NCBI RefSeq assembly: GCF_037943105.1
Contig: NZ_CP149803.1
Location: 620,001-684,000 of the forward strand
Direction of reading: 5' to 3'
Length of the DNA: 64,000 nt
From: Pseudomonas sp. TMP9
GTDB lineage: Bacteria; Pseudomonadota; Gammaproteobacteria; Pseudomonadales; Pseudomonadaceae
The notes below the pieces were generated by a model, which had not been told where the DNA came from, ran no database searches, and worked only from the letters and a program-made list of their open reading frames with translations. Below are positions 8,537 through 16,607 of the stretch, one piece after another. The position numbers were made by a program, and so were the translations under genes. Numbering within the stretch: the first letter of the stretch is position 1; every line of letters begins with the position of its first letter.

Positions 8537-9148
8537 TTAGTCCGCCCAGCCTTGGTAGATGTAGGTCATGGGCTTGGGGCCTTTGAGGTAGCGGTTGCTC
8601 AGCTCACCGATATTAAAGCCGCCCGCCGTGATCAGGGCGGCAATGTCGCGGTTGAGGTGGCAACCGCCGGAAAACGGTTTCCACAGCGGTGTTATGCGGT
8701 TCTGCCAGCGTATGACCGGCAGCTCAGGCGCCAAGCCGTGCTCACAAAACAGCAAACGCCCGCCGGGCTTAAGCACGCGGCGCATGTCTTTCAGCGCGGC
8801 TACGGCATCGGGAATGGTGCACAGGGTGAAGGTGCACACAATGCTGTCAAAGCTGGTGTCGTCGGCCTTAATTTGCCCCAGTTCGAGGGCAATCATCTCA
8901 ACCGGGATGCTGATCGCTGCAGCCCGTTGCTTGGCCAGTTTTTGCATATCAGCGCTGGGGTCAACCCCGACAATCGCAGTGACTTTACTGGCATCGTAGA
9001 ACCCTAGGTTCAGGCCGCTGCCGATGCCCACTTCCAAGACACGACCGTGGGCCTGGGGCACCAGTTGCGAGCGGGCTTTCATCACCGCGCCCATGCCGCA
9101 GGTGTAGTCGATCAAATGCGGCAGCAGATAGCGCTCATACAAACCCAT
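8537..9148 (-). CDS. Class I SAM-dependent methyltransferase
   Basis: This is a 203-residue Rossmann methyltransferase of the UbiE/type 11 family. Motif I is LEVGIGSGLNLGFY. The acidic residue ending strand 2 is in IVGVDPSADM, and the later strands DSIVCTFTLCTIPD and LKPGGRLLFCEHG are clear. The N-terminal part (MGLYERYLLPHLIDYTCG) resembles the small METTL7/phospholipid-type methyltransferases, but the acceptor cannot be told. A GAGG lies nine bases before the ATG. It heads away from the convergent GGDEF/EAL gene and follows the small gene at 9170 with about 21 bases between, so the minus-strand genes here may be co-transcribed. Confidence 0.82.
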   Translation of the reverse strand: MGLYERYLLPHLIDYTCGMGAVMKARSQLVPQAHGRVLEVGIGSGLNLGFYDASKVTAIVGVDPSADMQKLAKQRAAAISIPVEMIALELGQIKADDTSFDSIVCTFTLCTIPDAVAALKDMRRVLKPGGRLLFCEHGLAPELPVIRWQNRITPLWKPFSGGCHLNRDIAALITAGGFNIGELSNRYLKGPKPMTYIYQGWAD

Positions 9149-9169
9149 GGCGGTGGCCTCAATAGCTAA

Positions 9170-9523
9170 TTAGGTGGCGTCGTTGCTGGCGTCATCCGCC
9201 AGATCACTGTTGTCGCCGCTGATGGCTGCAAAACATTTGATCACGTGAGTGCCGGCCGTAGCGCTGATGTTCCAGGCGTCGGCCGTATCGTCAAAGCGCG
9301 CCGCGATTACTTGGGCCAAGCTGAAGTGCCATTTGCGCAGGGTGCGGCCATCCATGCACTCAATGCTCAGCAGCGGTTGGTCGGTGGCGCTTATGTGGCT
9401 GCCGGCATGGTGCTGCGCCAGTTGCTCGGCATTGAGTTGGAAGTGCCAGGCATGCAAATTATCGATTTCCAGCATGTCGGCGTGGCTTAGGGCGCTGATC
9501 AAATCATGCGGTGCAGTGCTCAT
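9170..9523 (-). CDS. Conserved hypothetical protein, 117 residues
   Basis: I do not recognise a functional family with confidence. The protein is small, acidic and without signal peptide or membrane segment. It contains histidine-rich stretches (LHAWHFQLNAEQLAQHHAGSH) and a likely beta-rich middle (LLSIECMDGRTLRKWHFSLAQV). It resembles small Pseudomonas-restricted DUF proteins. A purine-rich GAAGAG precedes the ATG. It lies between the methyltransferase gene and the oxidoreductase gene on the same strand with gaps of about 15-20 bases, which supports it being a real gene. Confidence 0.65.
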   Translation of the reverse strand: MSTAPHDLISALSHADMLEIDNLHAWHFQLNAEQLAQHHAGSHISATDQPLLSIECMDGRTLRKWHFSLAQVIAARFDDTADAWNISATAGTHVIKCFAAISGDNSDLADDASNDAT

Positions 9524-9538
9524 ACAGGTGCTCTTCGG

Positions 9539-10180
9539 TTAGCGGCCAAGACGGCGCAGTTGGTCAGATTCAATCACCCGGGTGCCGCTGTCTTCTTCCA
9601 GGGCTAAACGCCAGAGCGCGCGGGCCAGCACGGTGGCTTCGATGCCACGGTATTTGCCCGGCAGCCAACGCATAAAGGGCGCCGCTAAGCGCTCACCTAG
9701 GCGAAATTCTTGACGGGCACCGAGCAACAATGAGGGTCGAGCTATGGTCAGTTGCGGCCAGTTTTGTTTGCGCAGTGCCTGCTCCATTTCGCCTTTGACT
9801 TTGTTGTAAAACACCGAGGCATGAGCATCTGCGCCGAGTGCGCTGATCACCAGCAAGTGACGCGCGCCGAGGGCGCGGGCACGTTCGGCGAAGGCAAGCA
9901 CCAAGTCGTGGTCAACCGCCCGAAACGCTTGCGGCGAGCCCGCCTGTTTAATCGTGGTGCCGAGGCAGCAGAAGGCGGTATCCACCTGGCCGCTCAGTTG
10001 CGGCAGCAAGCCAAGCAGTTCGCCTTGGGGATTTTCCAGATGCGGGTGGGCGGCTAATGGGCGGCGGCTTGGCGCCAAGACGCGGGCGACAGTGGGCTCG
10101 TTTAGCAGGCGGTCTAGCAGGTGCTCGCCAGTCAGGCCGGTGGCACCTGCAAGAAGGATGTGCTGGGGCGTCAAATACAT
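9539..10180 (-). CDS. NAD(P)-binding oxidoreductase of the HTATIP2/YwnB type
   Basis: This is a 213-residue atypical short-chain reductase. The N-terminal nucleotide-binding motif is [11 protein letters not shown], followed by a Rossmann pattern ([35 protein letters not shown]). The YNKVKGEME segment fits the family's Tyr/Lys region. The ATG at 10180 is chosen because the protein then begins directly at the first beta strand ([13 protein letters not shown]); the longer frame upstream has no family resemblance. A GGAG lies 11 bases before this ATG. The substrate is unknown. It is probably in one transcript with the two genes after it on the minus strand. Confidence 0.8.
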   Translation of the reverse strand: MYLTPQHILLAGATGLTGEHLLDRLLNEPTVARVLAPSRRPLAAHPHLENPQGELLGLLPQLSGQVDTAFCCLGTTIKQAGSPQAFRAVDHDLVLAFAERARALGARHLLVISALGADAHASVFYNKVKGEMEQALRKQNWPQLTIARPSLLLGARQEFRLGERLAAPFMRWLPGKYRGIEATVLARALWRLALEEDSGTRVIESDQLRRLGR

Positions 10181-10262
10181 AACGTGAGGTTCTCCGCTGA
10201 TATCCATCAGCTTAACAGGCGGTTGGCTGAAGCCTGCCTGCGCTGGCAGCCAGGCTGGGCGA

Positions 10263-11882
10263 TTAAGGGACGAGCGCCGGCAGCGGCCCAGCTGATTGCA
10301 GCCCAACTGATTGCCCGGCAACGGGTTGCTTGAGGTCGCGCTCGGCCTGTTGTTCGCGCAGCAAGCGCCACTGCGCAAGCACTGCTTTGGCTGGCCAGAT
10401 TTGCGGTTCAGACGGCTCAAAGCCGTCGGCTACTTCACGCGCGGCGACGCTGGCTTGGGCTAGGGTAAAGGCGCCTTGCAGGTCATCCGTTTGCTGCAAG
10501 GCTTCGGCAAATAAGGCGCGGCCAAAGTAGGTAAAGTCGTTTTCTTCGGAACAGCCGAAAGATACCCGATCAGCCCGTGCGGCGGTCATGATCAGGGTTT
10601 TCTCATCTTGCAGTTTGGGGATAAAACCGCCGGAATAGCAGGCGGAAATCACCAGCACTTTATAGCGGTCCTTGAGCGGTTCTAGCAGGCTCGCCAGCTC
10701 ACTGGCGGGCAGGTCGTTGAGTTGCAGGCGCGGCTGGTCGAGGTTGAGTGCATGCTGGGCCGAGCCGTGGCTGGTCAGGTAGATAAAAATCAGGTCTTCC
10801 TTGCCACTGCGCTCAGCCAAGGCCTGGATGCTGCGGCCCAGGCTGACGCTGGTGGCCATCGGCCGATCGGCCAAGTGGTCACGGTGATTGACCAGCGTAA
10901 TCCGCCCGTGCGCCGCGAAGCGCTCCTGCAGCAGGTCGCCGACATAATCGGCCTCACGCATAAACACGCTCTGCTTGCCGTCGCCTGCCAGTGTCAGGGT
11001 ATACAACTCAATTGCGGCAGTTGAGGCGGGCAGTTGGGCGATTGCGGCATCAAGTAACCGACCTTGTTCCAGTAAGCCGATGGCCAAGGTGTCGGGCACT
11101 GGATTGCCTTGGGCGTCACCAATACGCTGGCCTTGCTGCCACATGCCGCGTTGCTGGCTGCCATCGGCCAGGCTTAAACGGCCTTGGCCGTGGTAGCGCC
11201 AATCGCGGAATTGGCCGGTGTAATGGCTGCCGTCGGCACCCGTAAATTCGCCCTTACCGGTCAAGCTGCCATCGACAAAACGCCCGCTCCAGACGTCACC
11301 CTCGGCGCTCTGATAACGGCCTGTGCCATGAAACTGGTTATCCCGAAACTCCCCGTTATACAGGTCACCAGTGCGGTTCTTGAAACTGCCTTGGCCGTTC
11401 AGTTGGCTGTTGTCGAAGGTGCCGACATATTGGTTGCCTTGCGCGTCGGTCAGGACGCCTTGGCCATGGGGCTCGCCCTTGCGGAACTGGCCTTGGAAGC
11501 TGTCGCCATTGCGCCACTGCAGTTCGCCCAAACCCTGATAGAGGCCTTTGCTGAATTCGCCACGGTATTCCAGGTCAGTGCTGTTGAGGTGGCCTTCGCC
11601 GCTGGGCGTGCCGTTGGTAAAGCCCCCTTCATAGCGGCTGCCGTCGCGGTAGGTCAGGCGACCTTGGCCGTTGAATTGGCCATCTTTGAACTCGCCTTGG
11701 TAATAGCTGCCGTCGCTGTAATCCAAGCGCCCTGGGCCTTGCAACCGCCCATCAATGATCTCGCCGCGGTAGCGGCCACCATCCGGCAATACGGCATCGG
11801 CGGGCAGCAGCGGTTCACCGTCGCCGCAGGCTACAAGCAACAGGGTAAGGCTCAAGGGCGCGAGGAAGACGAGGTGGCGCAT
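10263..11882 (-). CDS. Lipoprotein with MORN repeats and a C13-type cysteine peptidase domain
   Basis: This 539-residue protein has a lipoprotein signal (LTLLLVAC, lipid-modified Cys19). It then has about nine or ten tandem MORN repeats (residues ~36-255), each of the form GxxYxGxFxxGxxxGxGxL. The C-terminal domain (~285-500) looks like a legumain/caspase-fold (C13) peptidase. His372 is in YLTSHGSAQ and Cys415 in [11 protein letters not shown], each ending a hydrophobic strand as in that clan, followed by [13 protein letters not shown]. Both catalytic residues are present, so it could be active at the envelope. The ATG at 11882 is chosen over an upstream TTG; no good ribosome site is visible. 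No gasdermin-like or other effector gene lies next to it. The substrate is unknown. Confidence 0.88.
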   Translation of the reverse strand: MRHLVFLAPLSLTLLLVACGDGEPLLPADAVLPDGGRYRGEIIDGRLQGPGRLDYSDGSYYQGEFKDGQFNGQGRLTYRDGSRYEGGFTNGTPSGEGHLNSTDLEYRGEFSKGLYQGLGELQWRNGDSFQGQFRKGEPHGQGVLTDAQGNQYVGTFDNSQLNGQGSFKNRTGDLYNGEFRDNQFHGTGRYQSAEGDVWSGRFVDGSLTGKGEFTGADGSHYTGQFRDWRYHGQGRLSLADGSQQRGMWQQGQRIGDAQGNPVPDTLAIGLLEQGRLLDAAIAQLPASTAAIELYTLTLAGDGKQSVFMREADYVGDLLQERFAAHGRITLVNHRDHLADRPMATSVSLGRSIQALAERSGKEDLIFIYLTSHGSAQHALNLDQPRLQLNDLPASELASLLEPLKDRYKVLVISACYSGGFIPKLQDEKTLIMTAARADRVSFGCSEENDFTYFGRALFAEALQQTDDLQGAFTLAQASVAAREVADGFEPSEPQIWPAKAVLAQWRLLREQQAERDLKQPVAGQSVGLQSAGPLPALVP

Positions 11883-11981
11883 GCACAAAATCCGGGCTGG
11901 AAGGTCGCTAAGTATGCCTTAACGCGCTTTGCCTGCCGTGATCGGGCGCGCGGCTAAGGCTTGAAAATCATCGGGCAAAAC

Positions 11982-12013
11982 AAAGGCGCAGAGGCTGATA
12001 CCTGTGCGCCTTT
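11982..12013 (-). terminator. Intrinsic terminator of the MaoC gene
   Basis: A stem of nine perfect base pairs (AAAGGCGCA with TGCGCCTTT), extended by three more after one mismatch, has a 6-base loop. Read on the minus strand it is followed by TTTGTTTT. It starts 16 bases past the stop codon of the hydratase gene at 12029. Confidence 0.65.
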
Positions 12014-12028
12014 ACTCAGCTGCGGGAG

Positions 12029-12484
12029 CTAGACGAAGCAGAGGGTCAGGGGTTCGGCGATATAAGCGGGTTTATCTTGGCCTTCGATTTCCAGTACGAC
12101 TTTAGCTTTGAGCAGCCACTGGCCGGGCTTTTTCTCGGTCACTTCAAGCAGGCTGGCCGTCAGGCGAACTTTAGAGTTGACCTTAACCGGCTGGATAAAG
12201 CGCACGCTGTCCAAGCCATAGTTCACGGCCATTTTCAGCCCGGTGGGCATGATCATGATGCCTTCCATCAGTTTGGGCACCAGTGACAGCGAGAGAAAGC
12301 CGTGGGAGATGGTGCCGCCAAAAGGGGTGAGTTTGGCTTTTTCTGGGTCAACGTGGATGAACTGGTGGTCGCCCGTGCATTCGGCGAACTGGTTGATGCG
12401 ATCTTGATCGATGGTCAGCCACTCGGAGTGGCCAAGTTCTTTGCCGATATAGCTGGACAACTCGGCGGCAGGTACAGATGTCAT
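12029..12484 (-). CDS. MaoC-like (R)-enoyl-CoA hydratase
   Basis: This 151-residue single hotdog-fold protein hydrates enoyl-CoA to (R)-3-hydroxyacyl-CoA. The hydratase signature is present: ECTGDHQFIHVDPE with the D-x4-H catalytic pair, then FGGTISHGFLSLSL. The start ATG at 12484 has GGAG five to six bases upstream; the longer frame upstream has no support. Such proteins can supply monomers for polyhydroxyalkanoate or act in fatty acid breakdown, but no pha or fad genes are adjacent. It is transcribed alone and is divergent from the lrgA-like gene. Confidence 0.88.
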   Translation of the reverse strand: MTSVPAAELSSYIGKELGHSEWLTIDQDRINQFAECTGDHQFIHVDPEKAKLTPFGGTISHGFLSLSLVPKLMEGIMIMPTGLKMAVNYGLDSVRFIQPVKVNSKVRLTASLLEVTEKKPGQWLLKAKVVLEIEGQDKPAYIAEPLTLCFV

Positions 12485-12702
12485 GGTTTCTCCTTGAAGA
12501 CGCGGGTGTTGTTTTTTTTGGGGCGTAAGTTCTTCTGCGCGTAGATCATCATGGGTTTGCTGCAGGGTCAAGTGCCTTGTGCGGCGCAAACAGGTGCGCT
12601 GTCTGGCCCGGGGTAACTGCTGTAAGCCGGCCCTTGCCGGGCGCTTCTGCTTATAATGCGTGGCCGTGCGCCTTGGATCATACGATTCGGAGATTACCCA
12701 TC

Positions 12703-13062
12703 ATGTTGTTACGCGGCCTTTTCTGGCTGGTGCTGTGCCAGTTGCTCGGCACTGCACTGAATGCCCTGCTGATCCCGATATTGCCGGGGCCGATCATTGG
12801 CATGCTGCTGCTGTTTAGCTTCTTGTTGCTGCGCGGCGAGGTGGGCGAACCCCTGCACCAAGCCTCCGCTAGCCTGCTGAAATACTTGCCATTGCTGCTG
12901 GTACCGCCCGCGGTTGGCGTCATGGCCTATGCCGGCGCTATTTCTGCGGACTTCTGGGCGATTGCGGGCGCGCTGTTGCTGTCGCTGATCATCTCGATCG
13001 TGTTCGCCGGCTGGTTGATGCAAAAACTGATCGACCGTCAGCATCGGCGTAGGGGCGTATGA
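12703..13062 (+). CDS. LrgA/CidA-family membrane protein
   Basis: This 119-residue protein has four hydrophobic segments and the family pattern LLGTALNALLIPILPGPIIGMLLLF. LrgA/CidA proteins are small holin-like proteins, now often linked to pyruvate or small-acid transport and to lysis control. The ATG has GGAG ten bases upstream (12690-12693), and a TATAAT lies at 12652-12657. The stop codon overlaps the start of the LrgB-like gene (ATGA), so the two are translationally coupled, as usual for this pair. No LytTR or LysR regulator gene is adjacent. Confidence 0.88.
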   Translation: MLLRGLFWLVLCQLLGTALNALLIPILPGPIIGMLLLFSFLLLRGEVGEPLHQASASLLKYLPLLLVPPAVGVMAYAGAISADFWAIAGALLLSLIISIVFAGWLMQKLIDRQHRRRGV

Positions 13063-13775
13063 GCATGGAATGGCATGCCGCCTGGCAGGCGCTGACGCAT
13101 CATCCGTTGTTTGGAGTGGGCATCACCCTCGGTGCTTACCAACTGGCCATGGCCGCTTATGAGAAAACCCGCTGGGTGTTTTTACAGCCGGTGCTGGTGT
13201 CGATGCTGACGGTGATTGGCATTCTATTGGCTTGTGGCCTGACCTTCGCGCAATACCAGGGCAGTGTGGCCGCGCTCACGCTGTTCCTCGGCCCGACTAC
13301 GGTGGCGTTGGCCGTGCCGTTGTTCGTTAACTTGCGGCGCATACGTCAGCTGTTCTGGCCGACGTTTATCACTCTGGTAGTGGCGGGCGTGGTCGCAACA
13401 GCACTGGGTGTTGCCTTGGCTTGGGCCTTCGGCGCCGAGCGAATCATGCTGATGAGCATGGCCCCCAAATCAGTCACTTCGCCGATTGCCATGCTGGTGG
13501 CCAGCCAGATTGGCGGCACTGCCGCTCTGGCGGCAGTGTTTGTGATGATCACCGGGATTCTTGGCGCGATTATTGGGCCGTCATTGCTGAAACGCGCTGG
13601 CGTGCAGCACCCAGCAGCGCTGGGCATGGCCTTGGGCCTGACTGCGCATGCCGTCGGCACCGCCCGGGCGCTGCAGGAAAGCGAGGAATGCGGTGCGTTT
13701 GCCGCCCTGGCAATGAGCTTGATGGGTGTGTTTACCGCGGTGCTGCTACCGCTGGCAATTGTGTTTTGGCTTTAA
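13059..13775 (+). CDS. LrgB/CidB-family membrane protein
   Basis: This 238-residue multipass protein is the partner of the upstream LrgA-like protein. Family features are visible: FLGPTTVALAVPLF, a loop region with MSMAPKSVTSPIAM, and GIAxTAHAVGTARA-like text near residue 190 (LGLTAHAVGTARALQ). It starts in the ATGA overlap with the preceding gene. Together the pair probably forms an inner-membrane transport or lysis-control complex. Confidence 0.9.
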   Translation: MSMEWHAAWQALTHHPLFGVGITLGAYQLAMAAYEKTRWVFLQPVLVSMLTVIGILLACGLTFAQYQGSVAALTLFLGPTTVALAVPLFVNLRRIRQLFWPTFITLVVAGVVATALGVALAWAFGAERIMLMSMAPKSVTSPIAMLVASQIGGTAALAAVFVMITGILGAIIGPSLLKRAGVQHPAALGMALGLTAHAVGTARALQESEECGAFAALAMSLMGVFTAVLLPLAIVFWL

Positions 13776-13785
13776 GGAGATGCCC

Positions 13786-14373
13786 GTGAACCTTCCGTTA
13801 TTTCCCCTCAATACCGTGTTGTTCCCCGGTTGCATGATGGACTTGCAGCTGTTCGAGCCGCGTTACCTGGACATGATCAGCCGCTGCATGAAGCAGGGCC
13901 ACGGCTTTGGCGTGGTTGGCATTGTTAACGGGGCTGAGGTGGGCGAGGCTGCCGGGCAGTTTTCGGCGATCGGCTGTGAGGCGCTTATCCGCGATTTTCA
14001 GCAGCGGCCTAATGGCTTATTGGGGATTCGTGTTGAGGGCGGGCGACGCTTTCGCGTGCAGCATGCTCACGTACTGCTGGACAAGCTAACCATGGCTGAA
14101 GTCGAGTGGCTGGACGAGCCGGCAGAGCAACAGTTGGGCAGCGAGCATGCTGACTTGGCGGCCTTGCTGGTGGCGCTCAACGCCCACCCGCTGGTGGAAT
14201 CACTGGGCATGGCGAGCGAGCCGGCCGGGCAGCTGGCATTGGCCAATCAGTTGGCCTACCTGCTGCCGCTCGAGGTTGAGGAAAAACTGCAATTACTCGA
14301 AATCAGCGAAGCGCCGGTGCGCTTAGAGAGGCTGCAAGCGTTGCTGGAGCGTTTGCAGGGCGGGCCTCAGTAA
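13786..14373 (+). CDS. Lon-substrate-binding-domain (LON_substr_bdg) protein
   Basis: This 195-residue protein consists of the N-terminal domain of Lon protease without ATPase or peptidase. It opens with LPLFPLNTVLFPGCMMDLQLFEPRYLDMI, the family hallmark (shown here in part: PLFPLNTVLFPG). The ribosome site decides the start: AAGGAG abuts an in-frame ATG at 13780 with no spacing but lies at the ideal distance from the GTG at 13786. The gene ends 7 bases inside the convergent DedA-PAP2 gene. The role of such stand-alone domains is not established; a substrate-recognition or chaperone-like function is plausible. Confidence 0.88.
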   Translation: MNLPLFPLNTVLFPGCMMDLQLFEPRYLDMISRCMKQGHGFGVVGIVNGAEVGEAAGQFSAIGCEALIRDFQQRPNGLLGIRVEGGRRFRVQHAHVLLDKLTMAEVEWLDEPAEQQLGSEHADLAALLVALNAHPLVESLGMASEPAGQLALANQLAYLLPLEVEEKLQLLEISEAPVRLERLQALLERLQGGPQ

Positions 14374-15683
14374 CGGTACAGCAACAGGCCGGCGGATAAC
14401 TGCCACGTGGCGATGCCGCCAAGCAGTGCGGCAACCGTCGGCAGCAACAGCCACCAGACCTTTGTAGGCAGTGCTGGCAGCGTTGTGCGCCATTGCACCA
14501 GGGCCAAACTCAAGGTGCAGAGGCAGGTGGCGAGCATGGCGCCGGCGATGATATCGCTGGGCCAATGCACCCCCAAATACACCCGCGAACCCGCTATTGC
14601 GGCCGCCGGCACGCTGGCCAGTAACAGCCAGGTCAGGCGCATGCGCGCCGGTTGCCCACGCCCGGCCAACACGCCCAGCAGTAAAAACAACGCGAAGGCT
14701 GCTGAGGTATGACCGCTGGGAAAACTAAAGCTGCTCAGTGGCTCCAGCAGCACATCTGGGCGGTTGCGGGCGAACAATGCCTTCATCGCGCTATTGGCCA
14801 AGGCCGTGCCGAGGAGGGTGCCAATGGCCAGGCACAGCGCTCGCCATTGTCGAGTGGCCAGCAACACCAGGCACAACAACACGGCTGCCGCTAATTGGGT
14901 GGTCAGGTCGCCCAGGCGGGTAATCAGCACCATCAAGGTATCCAAGCCTGGGCTGCGTTGCTCCTGAACCAAGGTCAACAGGCCCTGATCAAGTTGAGTC
15001 AGGTAGGGCCAGCTGAGCATCAAGGCGCACAGCAACACTAAGCTTGCCCCTGCCGCCATCAGATTGGTGTGGCGCAGGCGGCGCAGACTGCCTTGCACAC
15101 CGATACCAATCACCAGCGCAACCGCGCCAGCAACAGCCCCGGCTTGTGGCCAAAAGCCATCGGGTAGTGGCAAGCGCATCGCCGCGCCCGTAGCCCAGCC
15201 GGGCAGCATGTAGACGATGGACCAGCCGACACCGGCCAGAATGCTGACGGCTAAAAAGCGTGCAAACGGCATGTCAAACATGCCGGCGACCATCGGCAGC
15301 ATGGGCCGCAGCGGGCCAATAAAACGGCCAACAAGCAAGCTGGCGACGCCGTAATGCAGAAAATAGGCGTGGGCGCTGCTCAGCCATTGCGGGTTATTAC
15401 GCAAGACCGGTAGGCGGCCAATATCTTTTTTGAAGTAGCGGCCAATCGAATAAGACAGGCAATCGCCGAGCAGGCCACCCAAAAACGCCAGTAACAGAGT
15501 TTCCCCTAAACCCAGCGCACCGTTGCCTGCCAGCGCGGCCACGGCGAACATCAGCACGGTGCCGGGCACCAGAATGCCGGCAATGGCCAGGCACTCGATG
15601 CAAGCGATAAGGAATATCGCCACGGCCAGCCATTCGGGGTTAGCGCTCAGCCAGAGCGTCAGCGTGTCAAACCAGTGGCTCAT
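14367..15683 (-). CDS. DedA / PAP2 phosphatase fusion membrane protein
   Basis: This 438-residue polytopic protein joins a DedA/VTT domain (residues ~1-195) to a PAP2 lipid phosphatase domain (~230-400). DedA features include VPGTVLMFAVAALAGNG and VGRFIGPLRPMLPMVAG. All three PAP2 motifs are intact: KALFARNRP (K-x6-RP), SFPSGHTS, and SRVYLGVHWPSD (S-R-x5-H-x3-D). DedA proteins flip polyprenyl phosphate or phospholipids and PAP2 proteins dephosphorylate lipid pyrophosphates, so the fusion could couple undecaprenyl pyrophosphate dephosphorylation with recycling. The ATG at 15683 shares a base with the stop codon of the glycosylase gene; a TTG precedes it. Confidence 0.9.
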   Translation of the reverse strand: MSHWFDTLTLWLSANPEWLAVAIFLIACIECLAIAGILVPGTVLMFAVAALAGNGALGLGETLLLAFLGGLLGDCLSYSIGRYFKKDIGRLPVLRNNPQWLSSAHAYFLHYGVASLLVGRFIGPLRPMLPMVAGMFDMPFARFLAVSILAGVGWSIVYMLPGWATGAAMRLPLPDGFWPQAGAVAGAVALVIGIGVQGSLRRLRHTNLMAAGASLVLLCALMLSWPYLTQLDQGLLTLVQEQRSPGLDTLMVLITRLGDLTTQLAAAVLLCLVLLATRQWRALCLAIGTLLGTALANSAMKALFARNRPDVLLEPLSSFSFPSGHTSAAFALFLLLGVLAGRGQPARMRLTWLLLASVPAAAIAGSRVYLGVHWPSDIIAGAMLATCLCTLSLALVQWRTTLPALPTKVWWLLLPTVAALLGGIATWQLSAGLLLYRY

Positions 15684-16459
15684 CAATGCTCGTCCATGCG
15701 GGTCAGTAGGTGATAGTCCTGGCCGGCGATCTGTCCGCGGCGCAGCGGGTGGCGTGTGCAGTGCCGGGCAAACGCAGCATCGACAAAGCGGTAAAGCAGC
15801 TGTTCATCGCGGCCATGGGGGATGCCCAAGCGTGTGCATTGCACCACTTGCTGTGGGTATTGGCCTAGGTCTTCGACAAACAAACGCTGCTCATCGAAAG
15901 GCTGCGCATCCCAGTCCGGCACTTTCAGGCCTAAGGCTTTGCACAATAAGGTTTGACCACTGCAGAGTTTTTCCAGTGGCCGGGCTTGGCCTTGGCGGTC
16001 AGGGTTATTGCGGTGCATCTGCGCCAAGGCATCCGCGCCACTGTGCGCGTCTTGCCAGGCATACGCAGATTTAATCAGTACTGCATTGCCTGGGCCGTGG
16101 GCGCTGAAGTTTAACGAGTCGCCGCCACGGGCGTAATACATGTAAATATGCCCGCCCTCCATAAACAGCGCGCGGCGTTTGTGGGTGTAGCCAAGGGAGG
16201 CATGGCTGCCTTTCTCACTCAGGTAATAGGCTTCGGTTTCGATAATGTGTGCACTTAACCAGAGCGCGCCGTGCTTGTAACGGATGACCTTGCCGAGCAG
16301 CGCACGGGCCAGCTGTTGTGCATCACGGTCAAAGAAGCGTGCGGGCAACGCGCGGCCTTTGGGCCATGGCGAGTTCAGGTCGGGATCGGCGAGCATAGGT
16401 GGCACGGTCATCTGGCGGGGCTGGGTTGGCGCGATATTAACAAGGCGATTCTGAAGCAT
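15683..16459 (-). CDS. mpg: DNA-3-methyladenine glycosylase (AAG/MPG family)
   Basis: This ~258-residue protein removes alkylated purines from DNA in base-excision repair. Signatures are PARFFDRDAQQLARALLGK, then IIETEAYY with the catalytic glutamate, and ARGGDSLNFSA. The C-terminal half contains the family's GKTLLCKAL-like segment (SGQTLLCKALGL). The exact start is uncertain: ATG at 16459 is used, but later methionines are possible because the first ~30 residues are variable and no strong ribosome site is seen. It is coupled by a TGATG junction to the DedA-PAP2 gene and divergent from proA. Confidence 0.85.
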   Translation of the reverse strand: MLQNRLVNIAPTQPRQMTVPPMLADPDLNSPWPKGRALPARFFDRDAQQLARALLGKVIRYKHGALWLSAHIIETEAYYLSEKGSHASLGYTHKRRALFMEGGHIYMYYARGGDSLNFSAHGPGNAVLIKSAYAWQDAHSGADALAQMHRNNPDRQGQARPLEKLCSGQTLLCKALGLKVPDWDAQPFDEQRLFVEDLGQYPQQVVQCTRLGIPHGRDEQLLYRFVDAAFARHCTRHPLRRGQIAGQDYHLLTRMDEH

Positions 16460-16607
16460 GCCTGAAACTTCTGCTGTCGCAGCGATGCGTGGCTGATTGA
16501 TCGCGCCCGCAGGCGTCACGATTACCGTCCGCCGCGCAGCGCTGGGCGTGAGGCGGCGCGACCGTTATACTCAGCGACTTTTTTCAACCGCCAGACCCGC
16601 CAAGACC

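Noticed and set aside
10900..11780. DNA-level tandem repeat in the MORN region
   Set aside because: The protein repeats have diverged at the nucleotide level; there is no clean DNA repeat unit.
11184..11957. Plus-strand Ala/Val-rich frame of 257 codons with an apparent repeat pattern
   Set aside because: The repetition is the antisense image of the MORN repeats encoded on the minus strand.
10263..12484. Gasdermin-caspase type defence system around the C13 peptidase
   Set aside because: No gasdermin-like or other pore-forming gene lies beside it; the neighbours are an ordinary reductase and a MaoC hydratase, and the peptidase is a lipoprotein facing the periplasm.
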